From UBA6059 sp964351595 (GTDB lineage: Bacteria; Bacteroidota; Bacteroidia; Cytophagales; Cyclobacteriaceae), in the NCBI GenBank assembly GCA_964351595.1, contig CAYGOT010000017.1:13292-77291 (forward strand): a DNA stretch of 64,000 nt, read 5' to 3'. This document shows positions 35,924 through 44,672 of this stretch, in pieces (the first letter of the stretch is position 1; the number at the start of each line of letters is the position of its first letter). The notes under the pieces are model-generated. The model was not told the origin of the DNA and searched no databases. It saw only the letters and a program-made list of their open reading frames with translations. Made by a program: the position numbers and the translations under genes.

Positions 35924-36589
35924 ATGAAGCGTTATCTATTCTTTGGAAGTATCCTTATACTCCTGCAATCCTGCATTGGTACGGATATACTCGATGTGCA
36001 GCCCATACCTGAGCGTGTAGTTTTCACAGCTTCCCTGGAGGCTATAAAGGTGGGTGAGGCTTTCACATTTGAGGCGACTCATTATGACAAATTTGGGATG
36101 GCAACCTCCAATCCCATCGCCTGGTCAACCAGTAATGCTGCCGTGATGACCATCGGAGCGAATGGTCGGGCCCTGGCTAATAGTGAAGGCATGGTGACCA
36201 TCACTGCTCGATCTGGAGAAGCGGTCAATAGTATCGAGATAGAAGTGGGGGACGAGACCATAGGAGCCACCACTCAACGGATGGGCACATTGCAAGGCTT
36301 GAGTGATTATACAGTGGAAGGTGGATTTACACTCTTCGAAGATCAGGGTGGCTTGATATTGAGACTAGAGGATGATTTCCAGGCGTCAAACGGTCCGGGG
36401 TTATATCTCTATCTGGCCACCAGTGCCACGAGTGTCACTGGTGGAGCTCAGTTGGGGCCTCTCGAGATGAATTCAGGTTCTCAGCTGTACGAAGTTCCCG
36501 AGGGAGTGACGCTGGAAACCTATGATTTTTTAATTGTTTACTGCCAGCCTTTCGGTGTACCCTTCGGCTTTGGAGAATTTGATAATTGA
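35924..36589 (+). CDS. DM13-domain lipoprotein with Ig-like domain
   Basis: The start is placed at the ATG at 35924 (221 residues) because MKRYLFFGSILILLQSC is a clean lipoprotein signal with lipobox LQSC; the open frame begins at 35828 with a non-signal leader. Residues about 30-105 resemble a bacterial Ig-like (BIG2) domain (VGEAFTFEATHYDKFG..., ITARSGEAVNSIEIEV). Residues about 115-220 match DM13 (GLSDYTVEGGFTLFE, DDFQASNGPGLYLYL, LIVYCQPFGVPFGF), including its conserved cysteine. DM13 is proposed to serve redox reactions. The next gene starts one base after the stop and encodes an outer membrane barrel, so they are probably one transcript. Confidence 0.82.
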   Translation: MKRYLFFGSILILLQSCIGTDILDVQPIPERVVFTASLEAIKVGEAFTFEATHYDKFGMATSNPIAWSTSNAAVMTIGANGRALANSEGMVTITARSGEAVNSIEIEVGDETIGATTQRMGTLQGLSDYTVEGGFTLFEDQGGLILRLEDDFQASNGPGLYLYLATSATSVTGGAQLGPLEMNSGSQLYEVPEGVTLETYDFLIVYCQPFGVPFGFGEFDN

Positions 36590-36590
36590 T

Positions 36591-37427
36591 ATGAAGAAAC
36601 TAGCACTAATTCTCATCCTATTATTCTCCATAGATGCGTATGCCGGTGGAGGATGGTCACAACCCAAAGGCAAGGGGTTTTTGAAGCTGAGTCAGTCGGC
36701 TATCATTGCAGGTAGCTACTTTTCTCCTTCGGGCGATATTCTCGACATTACCACTACGTCACTTTATTCCTCTAGTGTTTTCCTCGAGTATGGTTTGACC
36801 GATCGCCTAACGGGAATCGTCTACATGCCTTTTTTCGTTCGTTCAACACTCAATAGGCTCGAAACATCGGATGGGGATTTGGTGCAGGAAGGTGATGAGC
36901 TTAACTCTATAGGAGATACTGATGTGACCATCAAATATGGTCTGATTCAAAACAGTACCTACGTATTGAGTGCGAGTCTTACTCTGGGTCTTCCTTTGGG
37001 AGAAGCAAGCGGTGGAGAAACACAGCTCTTGCAATCTGGTGATGGAGAGTTCAACCAAATGGTAACTCTGGAGCTGAGTCGAGGCTTCAGCTCCGGCGTG
37101 TACGCAACCGTACTAGCCGGCTTTAACAACCGCACGAATAACTTCTCCGACGAGTTTCGCTACGGCGGGGAGATTGGCTATGCCAAAGGCAAAGTAATCC
37201 CAATACTTAAGGTTTATGGAGTAGCCTCACTCATGAATGGAGATGATCTTGGAGTACCTAACAATGGCGTCTTCAGCAACAACATCGAGTATCTGTCATT
37301 CACCCCTGAGGTGCTGTATAATATCAATGGAAAATTTGGCGTGACTGCCGCCGTAGGTATGGCAGCTTTTGGCAAACGCCTGCTAGCCGCACCCAATTTT
37401 ATGGGAGGCATTTACTGGAATCTATAG
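36591..37427 (+). CDS. Outer membrane beta-barrel protein
   Basis: The ATG at 36591 gives a signal peptide (MKKLALILILLFSIDAYAGG) and 278 residues of alternating strands: FLKLSQSAIIAG, SVFLEYGLTDRLTGIVYMPFF, DTDVTIKYGLIQ, YVLSASLTLGLPLG, ending in a C-terminal aromatic-like strand (GIYWNL). The layout resembles the phenol-degradation-type or transporter-like barrels. No substrate can be named. It begins one base after the DM13 lipoprotein gene and overlaps the convergent gluQ gene by 16 bases. Confidence 0.75.
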   Translation: MKKLALILILLFSIDAYAGGGWSQPKGKGFLKLSQSAIIAGSYFSPSGDILDITTTSLYSSSVFLEYGLTDRLTGIVYMPFFVRSTLNRLETSDGDLVQEGDELNSIGDTDVTIKYGLIQNSTYVLSASLTLGLPLGEASGGETQLLQSGDGEFNQMVTLELSRGFSSGVYATVLAGFNNRTNNFSDEFRYGGEIGYAKGKVIPILKVYGVASLMNGDDLGVPNNGVFSNNIEYLSFTPEVLYNINGKFGVTAAVGMAAFGKRLLAAPNFMGGIYWNL

Positions 37428-38305
37428 CCGCCAGCAACCACTTCGAGCAGTTCTGAGAGTGAGTCGACAGCTTTACTAGCACCCAGGGACTTTCCCACCT
37501 TCGAGATTAATTCTTTTTTATTGGAGTCTGTCTTTTCGTATGAGGGGGCATTCTGTGACTTGCTCAGCTTGAGTTGATCACTCCCCTCGATCAGCTCATG
37601 ATGTACGAAAGTCGCTTCGGCAAAACCCTCGTATCCGACAAGATTAGCCAGGTAAGCCTGCGTCAGGCTTGAGGTCCACAGGTCTTTACCCCTTACCAGA
37701 AAATTGACACCCATATTGACATCATCCGTAAGGGAAGCGACCTGGTAGGTGGGCACACCATCTTTCTTGATCAGTACGGGGAATGGCATCAACTCGTGGA
37801 TAGACTGGCTAATCAATTCACCCTGCTCCTGTAGTCTGATTTGTGATGTTTCGTCAGTGGTCAGACGCAACACGGTTGACCCCTTAATTTGCGGTAGCCG
37901 AAGATGCTGACAGGTGCCCTGATACAGTCGCTCTCGCGATAGTCTCTCGATATCCTTGCGAGAGCATTGGCAATAGAATGTTGGGGCCGTCTGTGTGATT
38001 TTTTCCACTGTACTGTGATATTCAGGGATTCTGAAGGTCTGTGAATACCGAGCCTTGAAGTCACCTACATCGGCCGGCCCCTGGTCGTACTCAATGCCCA
38101 GCCAGCCCAGTGCATAGAAGATGTCATCGAGGTAGCGATCCCGTACCCGTGACTGATCCAGGTCATCAATACGAAGTATCAACTGACCACCTTTCAATCG
38201 CACATGGAGCCAGGTGAGGACGAAATTGTAGAGGTTGCCGATGTGCAGGTATCCGCTAGGGGTAGGTGCGATGCGCGAAACGATCTGTGTAGGAGGATGA
38301 CCCAT
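37412..38305 (-). CDS. gluQ: Glutamyl-Q tRNA(Asp) synthetase
   Basis: GluQ attaches glutamate to queuosine in the wobble position of tRNA(Asp). The 297-residue protein is a truncated glutamyl-tRNA synthetase without anticodon-binding domain, the normal size for GluQ. The HIGH-like motif is YLHIGN, the KMSKS-like motif LKLSKS. The zinc ligands are as in the family: CQC near 105-107, then the tyrosine and cysteine of YQGTC near 121-125. It is cytosolic. Its 3' end overlaps the convergent barrel gene. Confidence 0.9.
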   Translation of the reverse strand: MGHPPTQIVSRIAPTPSGYLHIGNLYNFVLTWLHVRLKGGQLILRIDDLDQSRVRDRYLDDIFYALGWLGIEYDQGPADVGDFKARYSQTFRIPEYHSTVEKITQTAPTFYCQCSRKDIERLSRERLYQGTCQHLRLPQIKGSTVLRLTTDETSQIRLQEQGELISQSIHELMPFPVLIKKDGVPTYQVASLTDDVNMGVNFLVRGKDLWTSSLTQAYLANLVGYEGFAEATFVHHELIEGSDQLKLSKSQNAPSYEKTDSNKKELISKVGKSLGASKAVDSLSELLEVVAGGYRFQ

Positions 38306-38330
38306 AGCTCAAATTACCTCTTAAATCCGG

Positions 38331-38421
38331 AGACCTACGAGGTTTTAGTCTGTAAATCACTGATATTAATTGACATAATTTTTACCGGTAATTATGTGCT
38401 TGAGTGAAACCTCGTAGGTCT
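38331..38421. repeat. 15-bp perfect inverted repeat AGACCTACGAGGTTT
   Basis: Arms at 38331-38345 and 38407-38421 are exact reverse complements and enclose 61 A/T-rich bases. The spacer contains no gene. It lies upstream of gluQ and of the cytochrome gene in a divergent intergenic region. It has the look of a dispersed repeat of the chromosome, not a terminator. Confidence 0.6.
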
Positions 38422-38571
38422 AGCACACTGATATTCAAGTCTAGGCAGAAAGTATTACGGATTCCAGGAATTAACTCAATCATCCGCTCTTTTTACGGCA
38501 TTGGGCTATCACCTTGGATAGGGTAGCTGTATAACCCCGGGGATTAATTGGAAGAAAGATTATTTTCAATA

Positions 38572-39054
38572 ATGCGAAATACGATACTACTTCTCTCCTC
38601 CATTGCCTTTTTTGGCTTTGCCAGTATTTATCAGGTCAATCAAAATTCTCAGGTGCCTACACAGACGAAGCAAGACAGCCTGGCCGCACAGCGGAAAGTC
38701 CATATGGATGAACTGCGAGCACTTATTGCTGGAAAGGAAGACCTGCCCGCAGAGGAAGTCTTCACAAATATCCAATACTTCAAAGGCCGACCAGCCAAGA
38801 CCCTACTGGCCATCATGAATTTTGGCTACAGCCGCGGGTTGGGCGTTAGCTGTGAGCACTGCCACAATACCAACGACTGGGGGTCGGATGAAAAAGTCCA
38901 AAAGCAGATCGCTCGCGAGATGAGTGAAATGTCCAAAAAAATCAATGGTGAATTATTAACCAGTATCAAAGGACTACAATCCGAGCAGCCGGCGATCAAC
39001 TGCACCACCTGCCACCGCGGTGAAATCATACCAGCCCAGAACTTGCCCAGGTAG
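38572..39054 (+). CDS. Di-heme c-type cytochrome, reaction-centre-cytochrome-like
   Basis: The ATG at 38572 gives a 160-residue protein with a signal or anchor helix (MRNTILLLSSIAFFGFASIY). Two heme-attachment motifs are present: CEHCH near 102-106 and CTTCH near 144-148. The segment LPAEEVFTNIQYFKGRPAKTLLAIMNFGYSRGLGVSC is typical of the photosynthetic-reaction-centre-cytochrome-like family found in non-phosynthetic Bacteroidota and Acidobacteria. It is likely a periplasmic electron carrier. An ATG 24 bases upstream is in frame but adds charged residues before the signal. Confidence 0.85.
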   Translation: MRNTILLLSSIAFFGFASIYQVNQNSQVPTQTKQDSLAAQRKVHMDELRALIAGKEDLPAEEVFTNIQYFKGRPAKTLLAIMNFGYSRGLGVSCEHCHNTNDWGSDEKVQKQIAREMSEMSKKINGELLTSIKGLQSEQPAINCTTCHRGEIIPAQNLPR

Positions 39055-39185
39055 GGAGTATTCCAGCGAAGGCAGATTGGGTAATCCCGACCCGTTCATC
39101 ACATCGGATGGAGCCAATCCGAAATAACCCTTTGCCTTTAGGGAATCATTCTCTTTATTGATCTATTGACCAAACCAATAATATC

Positions 39186-40769
39186 ATGAAGAGACTCTTA
39201 ATCATTGCACTATCCCTAATGAGCATAGGGGCGATGGCACAAAAGAAATATTCCAATAAGCAGGTTGCGGCGCTTAAGGCCGATGCGGCTAAAAAGGTGG
39301 AAGCGAATGCCAAACTAGCTCAGGTGATGGTGGATAAGGTATTCAGCTTTGCCGAACTTGGATTCCAGGAGGTGGAGACCTCCAGGTACCTAACGGGAAT
39401 ATTGGAAGAAAACGGCTTCACCATTGAACGTGGCATCAGCGGGATACCCACGGCATGGACAGCTACCTGGGGAAGCGGCAAGCCAGTCATTGCGATAGGT
39501 AGTGATCTGGACTGCATCCCAAAAGCCTCTCAGAAGCCTGGTGTGGCTTATCACGACCCCATACTGGAAGGTGCTCCCGGACATGGTGAAGGTCACAATT
39601 CGGGTACGCCCCTCAACATCGTAGCGGCGCTGGCGGTGAAAGAGATCATGGAGCGTGATGGCCTATCGGGAACGCTCATGCTCTGGCCAGGTGTGGCGGA
39701 GGAGCTCGTGGGAACCAAGGCCTACTACACGCGTGACGGCTATTTTGACGATGTGGACATCAGCATATTCACCCATGTGAGCAACAACCTCAACGTATCC
39801 TACGGACAGGCGCGTGGCACGGGACTGATCTCGGTAGAGTACACATTTGAAGGTGAGGCGGCACATGCTGCAGGATCTCCATGGAGAGGACGCAGCTCTC
39901 TGGATGCCGTAGAGCTGATGAGTGTGGGCTGGCAGTACCAGCGCGAGCACCTTGATCCCCTACAGCGCTCGCATCATGTGATCAAAAATGGTGGTGATCA
40001 GCCCAATGTCGTGCCTTCTAAGGCTTCCATTTGGTTTTACCTAAGGAACGTGACGTACCCGAAAATCATGGAAATGTATGATCGTGCCAATGAGATCGCA
40101 GATGGTGCGGCGCTGATGACACAGACCAAGGTGACGCGCAAAGTGCTGGGAAGTGCATGGCCGAGACACTTCAACAAGGTGATTGCTGCCACCATGTATG
40201 ACAACATCCGTGAGGTAGGCCTACCGGAATGGGATGATAACGATCAGGCGCTGGCACGGGCACTTCAGCAGGAAGTAGGAGCGATCAACGTAGACGGTTT
40301 GGAGACCAAGCTCGACACGATCGGCCTACCCGTAAGATCATTCATCAGTGGAGGATCAGATGACATTGGAGACATCAGCTGGAAGCTGCCCACGGTGACG
40401 ATGAGGTTTCCATCGAACATCCCCGGCCTTCAGGGCCACCACTGGTCCAATGCGGTAGCGATGGCTACTCCAATTGCTCACAAAGGTGTGGTAGCAGGTG
40501 CCAAGGCGGAAGCCATGACATTGCTTGATTTTATCCTCAAGCCCGAGCTCGTAGAGGAGGCATGGACCTACTTCCGCGAGGTGCAGGGGATGGAGTTTGA
40601 GTACAAGCCGATGATCCCTGATGATGAGGTGCCGGCGATTTATCTGAATACCGAGATTCAAGGAGAATTTCGTCCTGAGCTTGAGAAGTTCTATTACGAT
40701 GAGACAAAATACGACTCCTACCTGGAGCAGTTGGGGATCAAGTATCCTACTGTGAGAGAGGAGAAATAA
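39186..40769 (+). CDS. Secreted M20-family amidohydrolase
   Basis: The 527-residue protein has a signal peptide (MKRLLIIALSLMSIGAMAQ). The M20 catalytic domain has an AIGSDLDCIP aspartate, a GHGEGHNSG histidine pair and the glutamate pair in WPGVAEELVG. A dimerisation lid domain follows (about 230-340, VEYTFEGEAAHAAGSPWRGRSSLDAVELM). It resembles the AbgB/p-aminobenzoyl-glutamate hydrolase branch. The C-terminal extension (about 460-527) is longer than in AbgB. The substrate is unknown; a peptide or an N-acyl amino acid is probable. A rho-independent terminator follows at 40793. Confidence 0.87.
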   Translation: MKRLLIIALSLMSIGAMAQKKYSNKQVAALKADAAKKVEANAKLAQVMVDKVFSFAELGFQEVETSRYLTGILEENGFTIERGISGIPTAWTATWGSGKPVIAIGSDLDCIPKASQKPGVAYHDPILEGAPGHGEGHNSGTPLNIVAALAVKEIMERDGLSGTLMLWPGVAEELVGTKAYYTRDGYFDDVDISIFTHVSNNLNVSYGQARGTGLISVEYTFEGEAAHAAGSPWRGRSSLDAVELMSVGWQYQREHLDPLQRSHHVIKNGGDQPNVVPSKASIWFYLRNVTYPKIMEMYDRANEIADGAALMTQTKVTRKVLGSAWPRHFNKVIAATMYDNIREVGLPEWDDNDQALARALQQEVGAINVDGLETKLDTIGLPVRSFISGGSDDIGDISWKLPTVTMRFPSNIPGLQGHHWSNAVAMATPIAHKGVVAGAKAEAMTLLDFILKPELVEEAWTYFREVQGMEFEYKPMIPDDEVPAIYLNTEIQGEFRPELEKFYYDETKYDSYLEQLGIKYPTVREEK

Positions 40770-40792
40770 CGGCTTTACCCCCCGACCTAATG

Positions 40793-40829
40793 GACCCGTC
40801 AGCCCTAAAAAGTTGACGGGTCTTTTTTT
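40793..40829 (+). terminator. Rho-independent terminator of the M20 amidohydrolase gene
   Basis: Arms GACCCGTCA (40793-40801) and TGACGGGTC (40814-40822) form a nine-pair stem with a 12-base loop, followed by seven T residues. Confidence 0.85.
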
Positions 40830-40961
40830 GCAATGAGCAGTATAACCTATCAGGTTTCGCACGCTCAACTTTTGGAAAGATATAGCTATGCGGATGGAAC
40901 TTTCCAAAAGTTAGCTGTGAAAGGAGTAGTCTGACTACTAGTCCTCATTTCGAATAAAAAT

Positions 40962-41711
40962 CTACTTTGCAGGATACCACTCTCTCAACCGCACTTCGAT
41001 CTTGTCATTTTTGCTGTTGACCATGGTCTTGAACTGACCCACATCCGCCAGGCCTTCGGTACCGCGAAAATGGAAAGGATAAACGACAGCAGGCTGGAAC
41101 TCCAGCACTGCATCTGTAGCCTGATCGATGCTCATGGTATAGGGCAGGTTCATGCAGATAAAAGCCACATCTATATTTTCCAATGCGCGCATTTCGGGGA
41201 TATCCTCCGTGTCACCGGAGATATAGATACGCTTACCACCAAACGTGAGGATATAGCCATTGCCTCTTCCTTTGGAGTGTCGGGAAGTTTCATCATCCGG
41301 CAGATTGTACATCGGGAGCGCCTCTATTGAGATACCTTCCCAGGACCATGTATCACTATTGGCCATGATCTGTAGATCATATTCGACTTCCATCTGATCA
41401 GCCACAGCTTGTGGCACCACGAACTTTACACTATCAGTTTTTAGTACCGCTAAAGTTTTTGGGTTGTGATGGTCGCCGTGAATATCAGTGATGATGATCA
41501 TTTCAGCATCTGGCAGGCCTGCAAACGCTTCTTCGCCACCATAAGGATCGATGTAGATGATCTTGCCGTTCCACTCAAGGCCCAGTGTGCCATGGAGGAT
41601 AGGCTGGATGGTAAGGTCACCATTGTCAGTGGGAATCTTATCACCTGTAAGTGATTGAGCAGACAGATCAATGCCCAGCAATAGAACAAATGCAAATATT
41701 AAGGTTTTCAT
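40962..41711 (-). CDS. Exported MBL-fold metallohydrolase, UlaG/UPF0173-like
   Basis: The 249-residue protein has a signal peptide (MKTLIFAFVLLLGIDLSAQ). The fold is metallo-beta-lactamase: THGDH-like region ITDIHGDHHNPKT, later GRGNGYILTFGGKRIYISGDTED and a last histidine in VVYPFHFRG. The usual HxHxDH motif reads DIHGDH, so the first histidine is aspartate. It resembles the UlaG/UPF0173 branch, which acts on small cyclic or lactone-like substrates, but here it is secreted. The substrate is unknown. Confidence 0.85.
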   Translation of the reverse strand: MKTLIFAFVLLLGIDLSAQSLTGDKIPTDNGDLTIQPILHGTLGLEWNGKIIYIDPYGGEEAFAGLPDAEMIIITDIHGDHHNPKTLAVLKTDSVKFVVPQAVADQMEVEYDLQIMANSDTWSWEGISIEALPMYNLPDDETSRHSKGRGNGYILTFGGKRIYISGDTEDIPEMRALENIDVAFICMNLPYTMSIDQATDAVLEFQPAVVYPFHFRGTEGLADVGQFKTMVNSKNDKIEVRLREWYPAK

Positions 41712-41796
41712 AAGGTCACTTTTTTCGTTTAGATAAAACTAACAAGGATAGCCCGGATTGGTATTAACTATCAGTTATCAACTATTAACCATACGG

Positions 41797-43335
41797 CTAT
41801 CCTGCCCAACCTTCCCGATCCAGGCTCCTATACTGGATGGCTTCAGCCAGATGCTCTATGCTGATTTCATCACTCCCCGATAGGTCGGCAATGGTGCGAG
41901 AGACCTTGAGGATGCGGTCGTAGGCGCGTGCAGATAGGCCTAGCTTTTCCATCGCGGTTTTGAGGAGTGTTTTGCCAGCAGCGTTGATCGTGCAGATTTC
42001 TTTCGTCATCTGGGAGTTCATCATGGCGTTGTTGTAGACCTCCTTATTGTTGGCAAATCGTTCTGATTGTTTGTCCCTGGCCTGGATTACTCGCGTTCTG
42101 ATTTCTTCGCTACTTTCCGATTTTCTATTGGCGGTCATCTCATCGAATGAAACAGGCGTCACTTCTACATGCAAATCAATCCGATCGAGCAATGGGCCAC
42201 TCACCTTGTTGAGGTAGCGCTGGACTGCTCCAGGAGGGCAGACACACTCCTTATCAGGATGATTGTAATAGCCACAAGGACAAGGGTTCATGCTGGCGAT
42301 CAGCATGAAGTTGGCCGGATAGTCGAGACTGACCTTAGCCCTGCTGATGGTGACCATTCTTTCTTCTAATGGCTGCCGCATGACTTCAAGCACCGTGCGT
42401 TTAAATTCCGGTAGTTCATCTAAGAAAAGCACACCATTGTGCGATAGCGAAATCTCACCTGGCTGAGGAATACCACCTCCCCCGACCAGTGCGACATCCG
42501 AAATCGTATGATGGGGGGCGCGAAACGGCCTAACGGCAATCAGTGAAGTGTCCCCGCCGAGTTTGCCCGCTACCGAGTGAATCTTGGTAGTCTCCAGCGC
42601 TTCCTGAAGTGCAAGTGGTGGCAGTATGGAGGGCAGCCGCTTGGCCAGCATGGTCTTGCCTGCACCCGGAGGGCCTATCATAATTACATTGTGGCCACCG
42701 GCTGCCGCGATCTCGAGTGCCCGCTTTATGTTCTCCTGCCCCTGTACGTCGGCAAAGTCTGCGGCGTAGTTGTCCTGATTGTGATAAAAGAGATCACGGG
42801 TGTCATAGTCAAGGGGCTCGATATCGCTATTGCCTTCTAAGAAATCGACTGCTTCAGCGATCGTCTCAACGCCTATGATGTCCAGATTGTCAACTATTGC
42901 GGCTTCATAGGCATTTTCCTTGGGTAGAATAAACCCTTTGAAGCCTTCTTTTCGAGCCTGGATGGCTATGGGCAAAGCGCCCTTGATCGGTCGAAGAATG
43001 CCATCGAGCGATAGCTCACCCATGACGATGTACTTCTCCAACTCCTCAAGCGTTCCCTGTCCGGATGCCTTGATAATGCTCAGCGCAATAGGAAGATCGT
43101 AGGATGAGCCTTCCTTGCGAATATCGGCTGGGGCGAGGTTGACTACCACCTTTTGTCGTGGCATGTGATAGCCGAAGAATTTAATCGCTGATTCTACACG
43201 TTGCTCGCTTTCCTTGACCGCTGAGTCGGGAAGGCCTACCATGAAAAACTTAGTACCCTGACCGACATTCACCTCGATGGTAATGGTATTGGCATCAACG
43301 CCATGTACGGCACTTCCGAAGGACTTAGCCAGCAT
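41797..43335 (-). CDS. comM: YifB/ComM-type Mg-chelatase-like AAA+ ATPase
   Basis: The 512-residue protein has an N-terminal Lon-protease-like fold (about 1-165, VHGVDANTITIEVNVGQGTKF), a Mg-chelatase-type AAA+ domain (Walker A GPPGAGKTMLAKR near 215, LFLDELPEF, MNPCPCGYY with the C-P-C zinc motif) and a C-terminal helical domain (LSARAYDRILKVSRTIADL). In naturally competent bacteria ComM is a branch-migration helicase for integrating donor DNA; it is widespread also in bacteria without known competence. The length is normal. Confidence 0.92.
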   Translation of the reverse strand: MLAKSFGSAVHGVDANTITIEVNVGQGTKFFMVGLPDSAVKESEQRVESAIKFFGYHMPRQKVVVNLAPADIRKEGSSYDLPIALSIIKASGQGTLEELEKYIVMGELSLDGILRPIKGALPIAIQARKEGFKGFILPKENAYEAAIVDNLDIIGVETIAEAVDFLEGNSDIEPLDYDTRDLFYHNQDNYAADFADVQGQENIKRALEIAAAGGHNVIMIGPPGAGKTMLAKRLPSILPPLALQEALETTKIHSVAGKLGGDTSLIAVRPFRAPHHTISDVALVGGGGIPQPGEISLSHNGVLFLDELPEFKRTVLEVMRQPLEERMVTISRAKVSLDYPANFMLIASMNPCPCGYYNHPDKECVCPPGAVQRYLNKVSGPLLDRIDLHVEVTPVSFDEMTANRKSESSEEIRTRVIQARDKQSERFANNKEVYNNAMMNSQMTKEICTINAAGKTLLKTAMEKLGLSARAYDRILKVSRTIADLSGSDEISIEHLAEAIQYRSLDREGWAG

Positions 43336-43559
43336 AGTAGGTGGTGTTATAACAGAAAGGAAAAAATAGCAATAATTTGGATCATGTGGTCAAAAAAACG
43401 CTGATAAGAAGGAAATCCTTGAGATTAAAAATTCTGACCGCATTTTTATTTCATCCCTGGTGCGAAGACTATAACGGTAGATAGGATGTTGAATCGTGCT
43501 AAAGCTCCAACTCTGTCATGCCGTGAGTCATCTTACATCTACGGTTTCCTGATCAGCAC

Positions 43560-43688
43560 ATCTGTGATGCTGTATAAGTTCCCTGCCACGGCAGGCAGGC
43601 CTAGCGAGAAGACTGCAGGGGTGGAAAGGGAGAGTCAATTAGCTTCCTGAAATGTCCCCACTGCCGTCATGCCGTTAGGCATCTTATG
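43560..43688 (+). repeat. Hairpin repeat unit A (with CCTGCC insert)
   Basis: This unit carries an extra stretch CCTGCCACGGCAGGCAGG inside its first hairpin, so the stem is not the plain TTCCC-N4-GGGAA form. It ends with GTCATGCCGTTAGGCATCTTA. Confidence 0.75.
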
Positions 43689-43720
43689 CTTCAGGTTTTC
43701 CTGAGTCATCTTACATATGT

Positions 43721-43826
43721 ATCTGTGTTATCGTATAAGTTCCCTAGCGGGAAGACTGCAGGGGCGGCAAGACTGTGGATTCCAGTGAAGCCCCCAACAT
43801 CCGTCATGCCGTAAGCATCTTATACG
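43721..43826 (+). repeat. Hairpin repeat unit B
   Basis: A plain unit with TTCCCTAGCGGGAA and, at its end, GTCATGCCGTAAGCATCTTA, where the second stem is weakened by one change (GGC to AGC). Confidence 0.75.
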
Positions 43827-43876
43827 TGCAGGGATCTAACACAGTAGATATTCATATGAGTCCATTTAGGGCTAAC

Positions 43877-44206
43877 TCATCTTGAAAGAATGTCTGGGTC
43901 TGGTGGCCATTGCATTATGTCTTTATTCAAAAAACGCCAATCCGGATTGAAATCGCTAATCAACTTTTCCTTTGGGACTCTTTTCCAATCTTTGATTTCC
44001 TTTTCTCTGTCGATAGCCATACCCGGTTTGGGATACCTTTAAAAATAGATTAGGTGATAGCAATAGTATCTTCCTGCATAAGTTTTCTTTTTTCCTCTAT
44101 TAAGATAATGCTCGATGAGCCTTTGCTCGAGATCGTTGGTCATACCCGTGTATAGCGTCCTTTTTTTGGCATTTGTGACTATGTAGACAAAGTAGTTTCC
44201 TGACAT
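43877..44206 (-). pseudogene. GIY-YIG nuclease-domain gene with internal stop
   Basis: Starting at the ATG at 44206 the minus strand reads a GIY-YIG domain protein: NYFVYIVTNAKKRTLYTGMTN carries the two tyrosine motifs, then LEQRLIEHYL with the catalytic arginine. A TAA at 44039-44041 stops it after 55 residues, but the same frame continues with RYPKPGMAIDREKEIKDWKR and ends at 43877-43879, the rest of the family. Family members have glutamate-rich text at the stop (YFE...AIxREKxIK), so one G-to-T change (GAA to TAA) explains it. The intact frame would give 109 residues. Single-domain GIY-YIG proteins are poorly characterised putative endonucleases. It lies among hairpin repeats and is probably inactive. 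Confidence 0.85.
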
Positions 44207-44291
44207 ATACCTAAAGTTAGGAGTTAAATATTAAGCAGCATGAAAGTCACTTCGTAGGCACCTTATTCTTTAGGCATTTCCCGATTAGTGT

Positions 44292-44401
44292 ATCTGTGTT
44301 ACCGCATAAGTTCCCTAACGGGAAGACTGCAGGGGTGTAGAGGGTGTCTATTAGTTTCCTGAAATGTACCCATTACGGTCATGCCGTTAGGCATCTTATA
44401 C
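44292..44401 (+). repeat. Hairpin repeat unit C
   Basis: A plain unit with TTCCCTAACGGGAA and GTCATGCCGTTAGGCATCTTA, located 85 bases upstream of the GIY-YIG start. It shares with unit A the stretch TTAGTTTCCTGAAATGT-like before the second hairpin. Confidence 0.75.
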
Positions 44402-44424
44402 TTAAGATCTTTCCAGATCAGAGC

Positions 44425-44529
44425 ATCTGTGTTACTGTATAAGTTCCCTGGCGGGAAGACTGCAAGGGTCGAGAGGATGTGGATACCACTGAAGTCCCCA
44501 GCTCCGTCATGCCGTAGGCATCTTATACG
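44425..44529 (+). repeat. Hairpin repeat unit D
   Basis: A plain unit with TTCCCTGGCGGGAA and the intact ATGCC-GTA-GGCAT stem. It is closest to unit B in its middle part (GATGTGGATACCACTGAAG compared with GACTGTGGATTCCAGTGAAG). Confidence 0.75.
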
Positions 44530-44547
44530 CAAAGCAAATCATCCATT

Positions 44548-44672
44548 ATCTGTGTTTGTTCTCTAATTTCCCTGCCACGGTAGGCAGGCCTAATGGGGAA
44601 GACTGTAGGTGTGGAAAGAATGTTGATTCCATTGAAGCCCTCCACAACCGTCATGCCGTAGGCATCTTAAAC
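44548..44672 (+). repeat. Hairpin repeat unit E (with CCTGCC insert)
   Basis: The start is diverged, and like unit A it carries a CCTGCCACGGTAGGCAGG insert at the first hairpin. It ends with the intact ATGCC-GTA-GGCAT stem. Confidence 0.7.

Noticed and set aside
38204..38407. Plus-strand frame over the gluQ start and the inverted repeat
   Set aside because: It covers the antisense of gluQ and a repeat arm; no protein signature.
33592..40769. Type IX secretion cargo
   Set aside because: I looked for C-terminal sorting domains in the secreted enzymes; their ends show none, so ordinary export is assumed.
44299..44566. Short open frames over the hairpin repeats
   Set aside because: They lie in the repeat units themselves, on both strands, and have no protein-like features.
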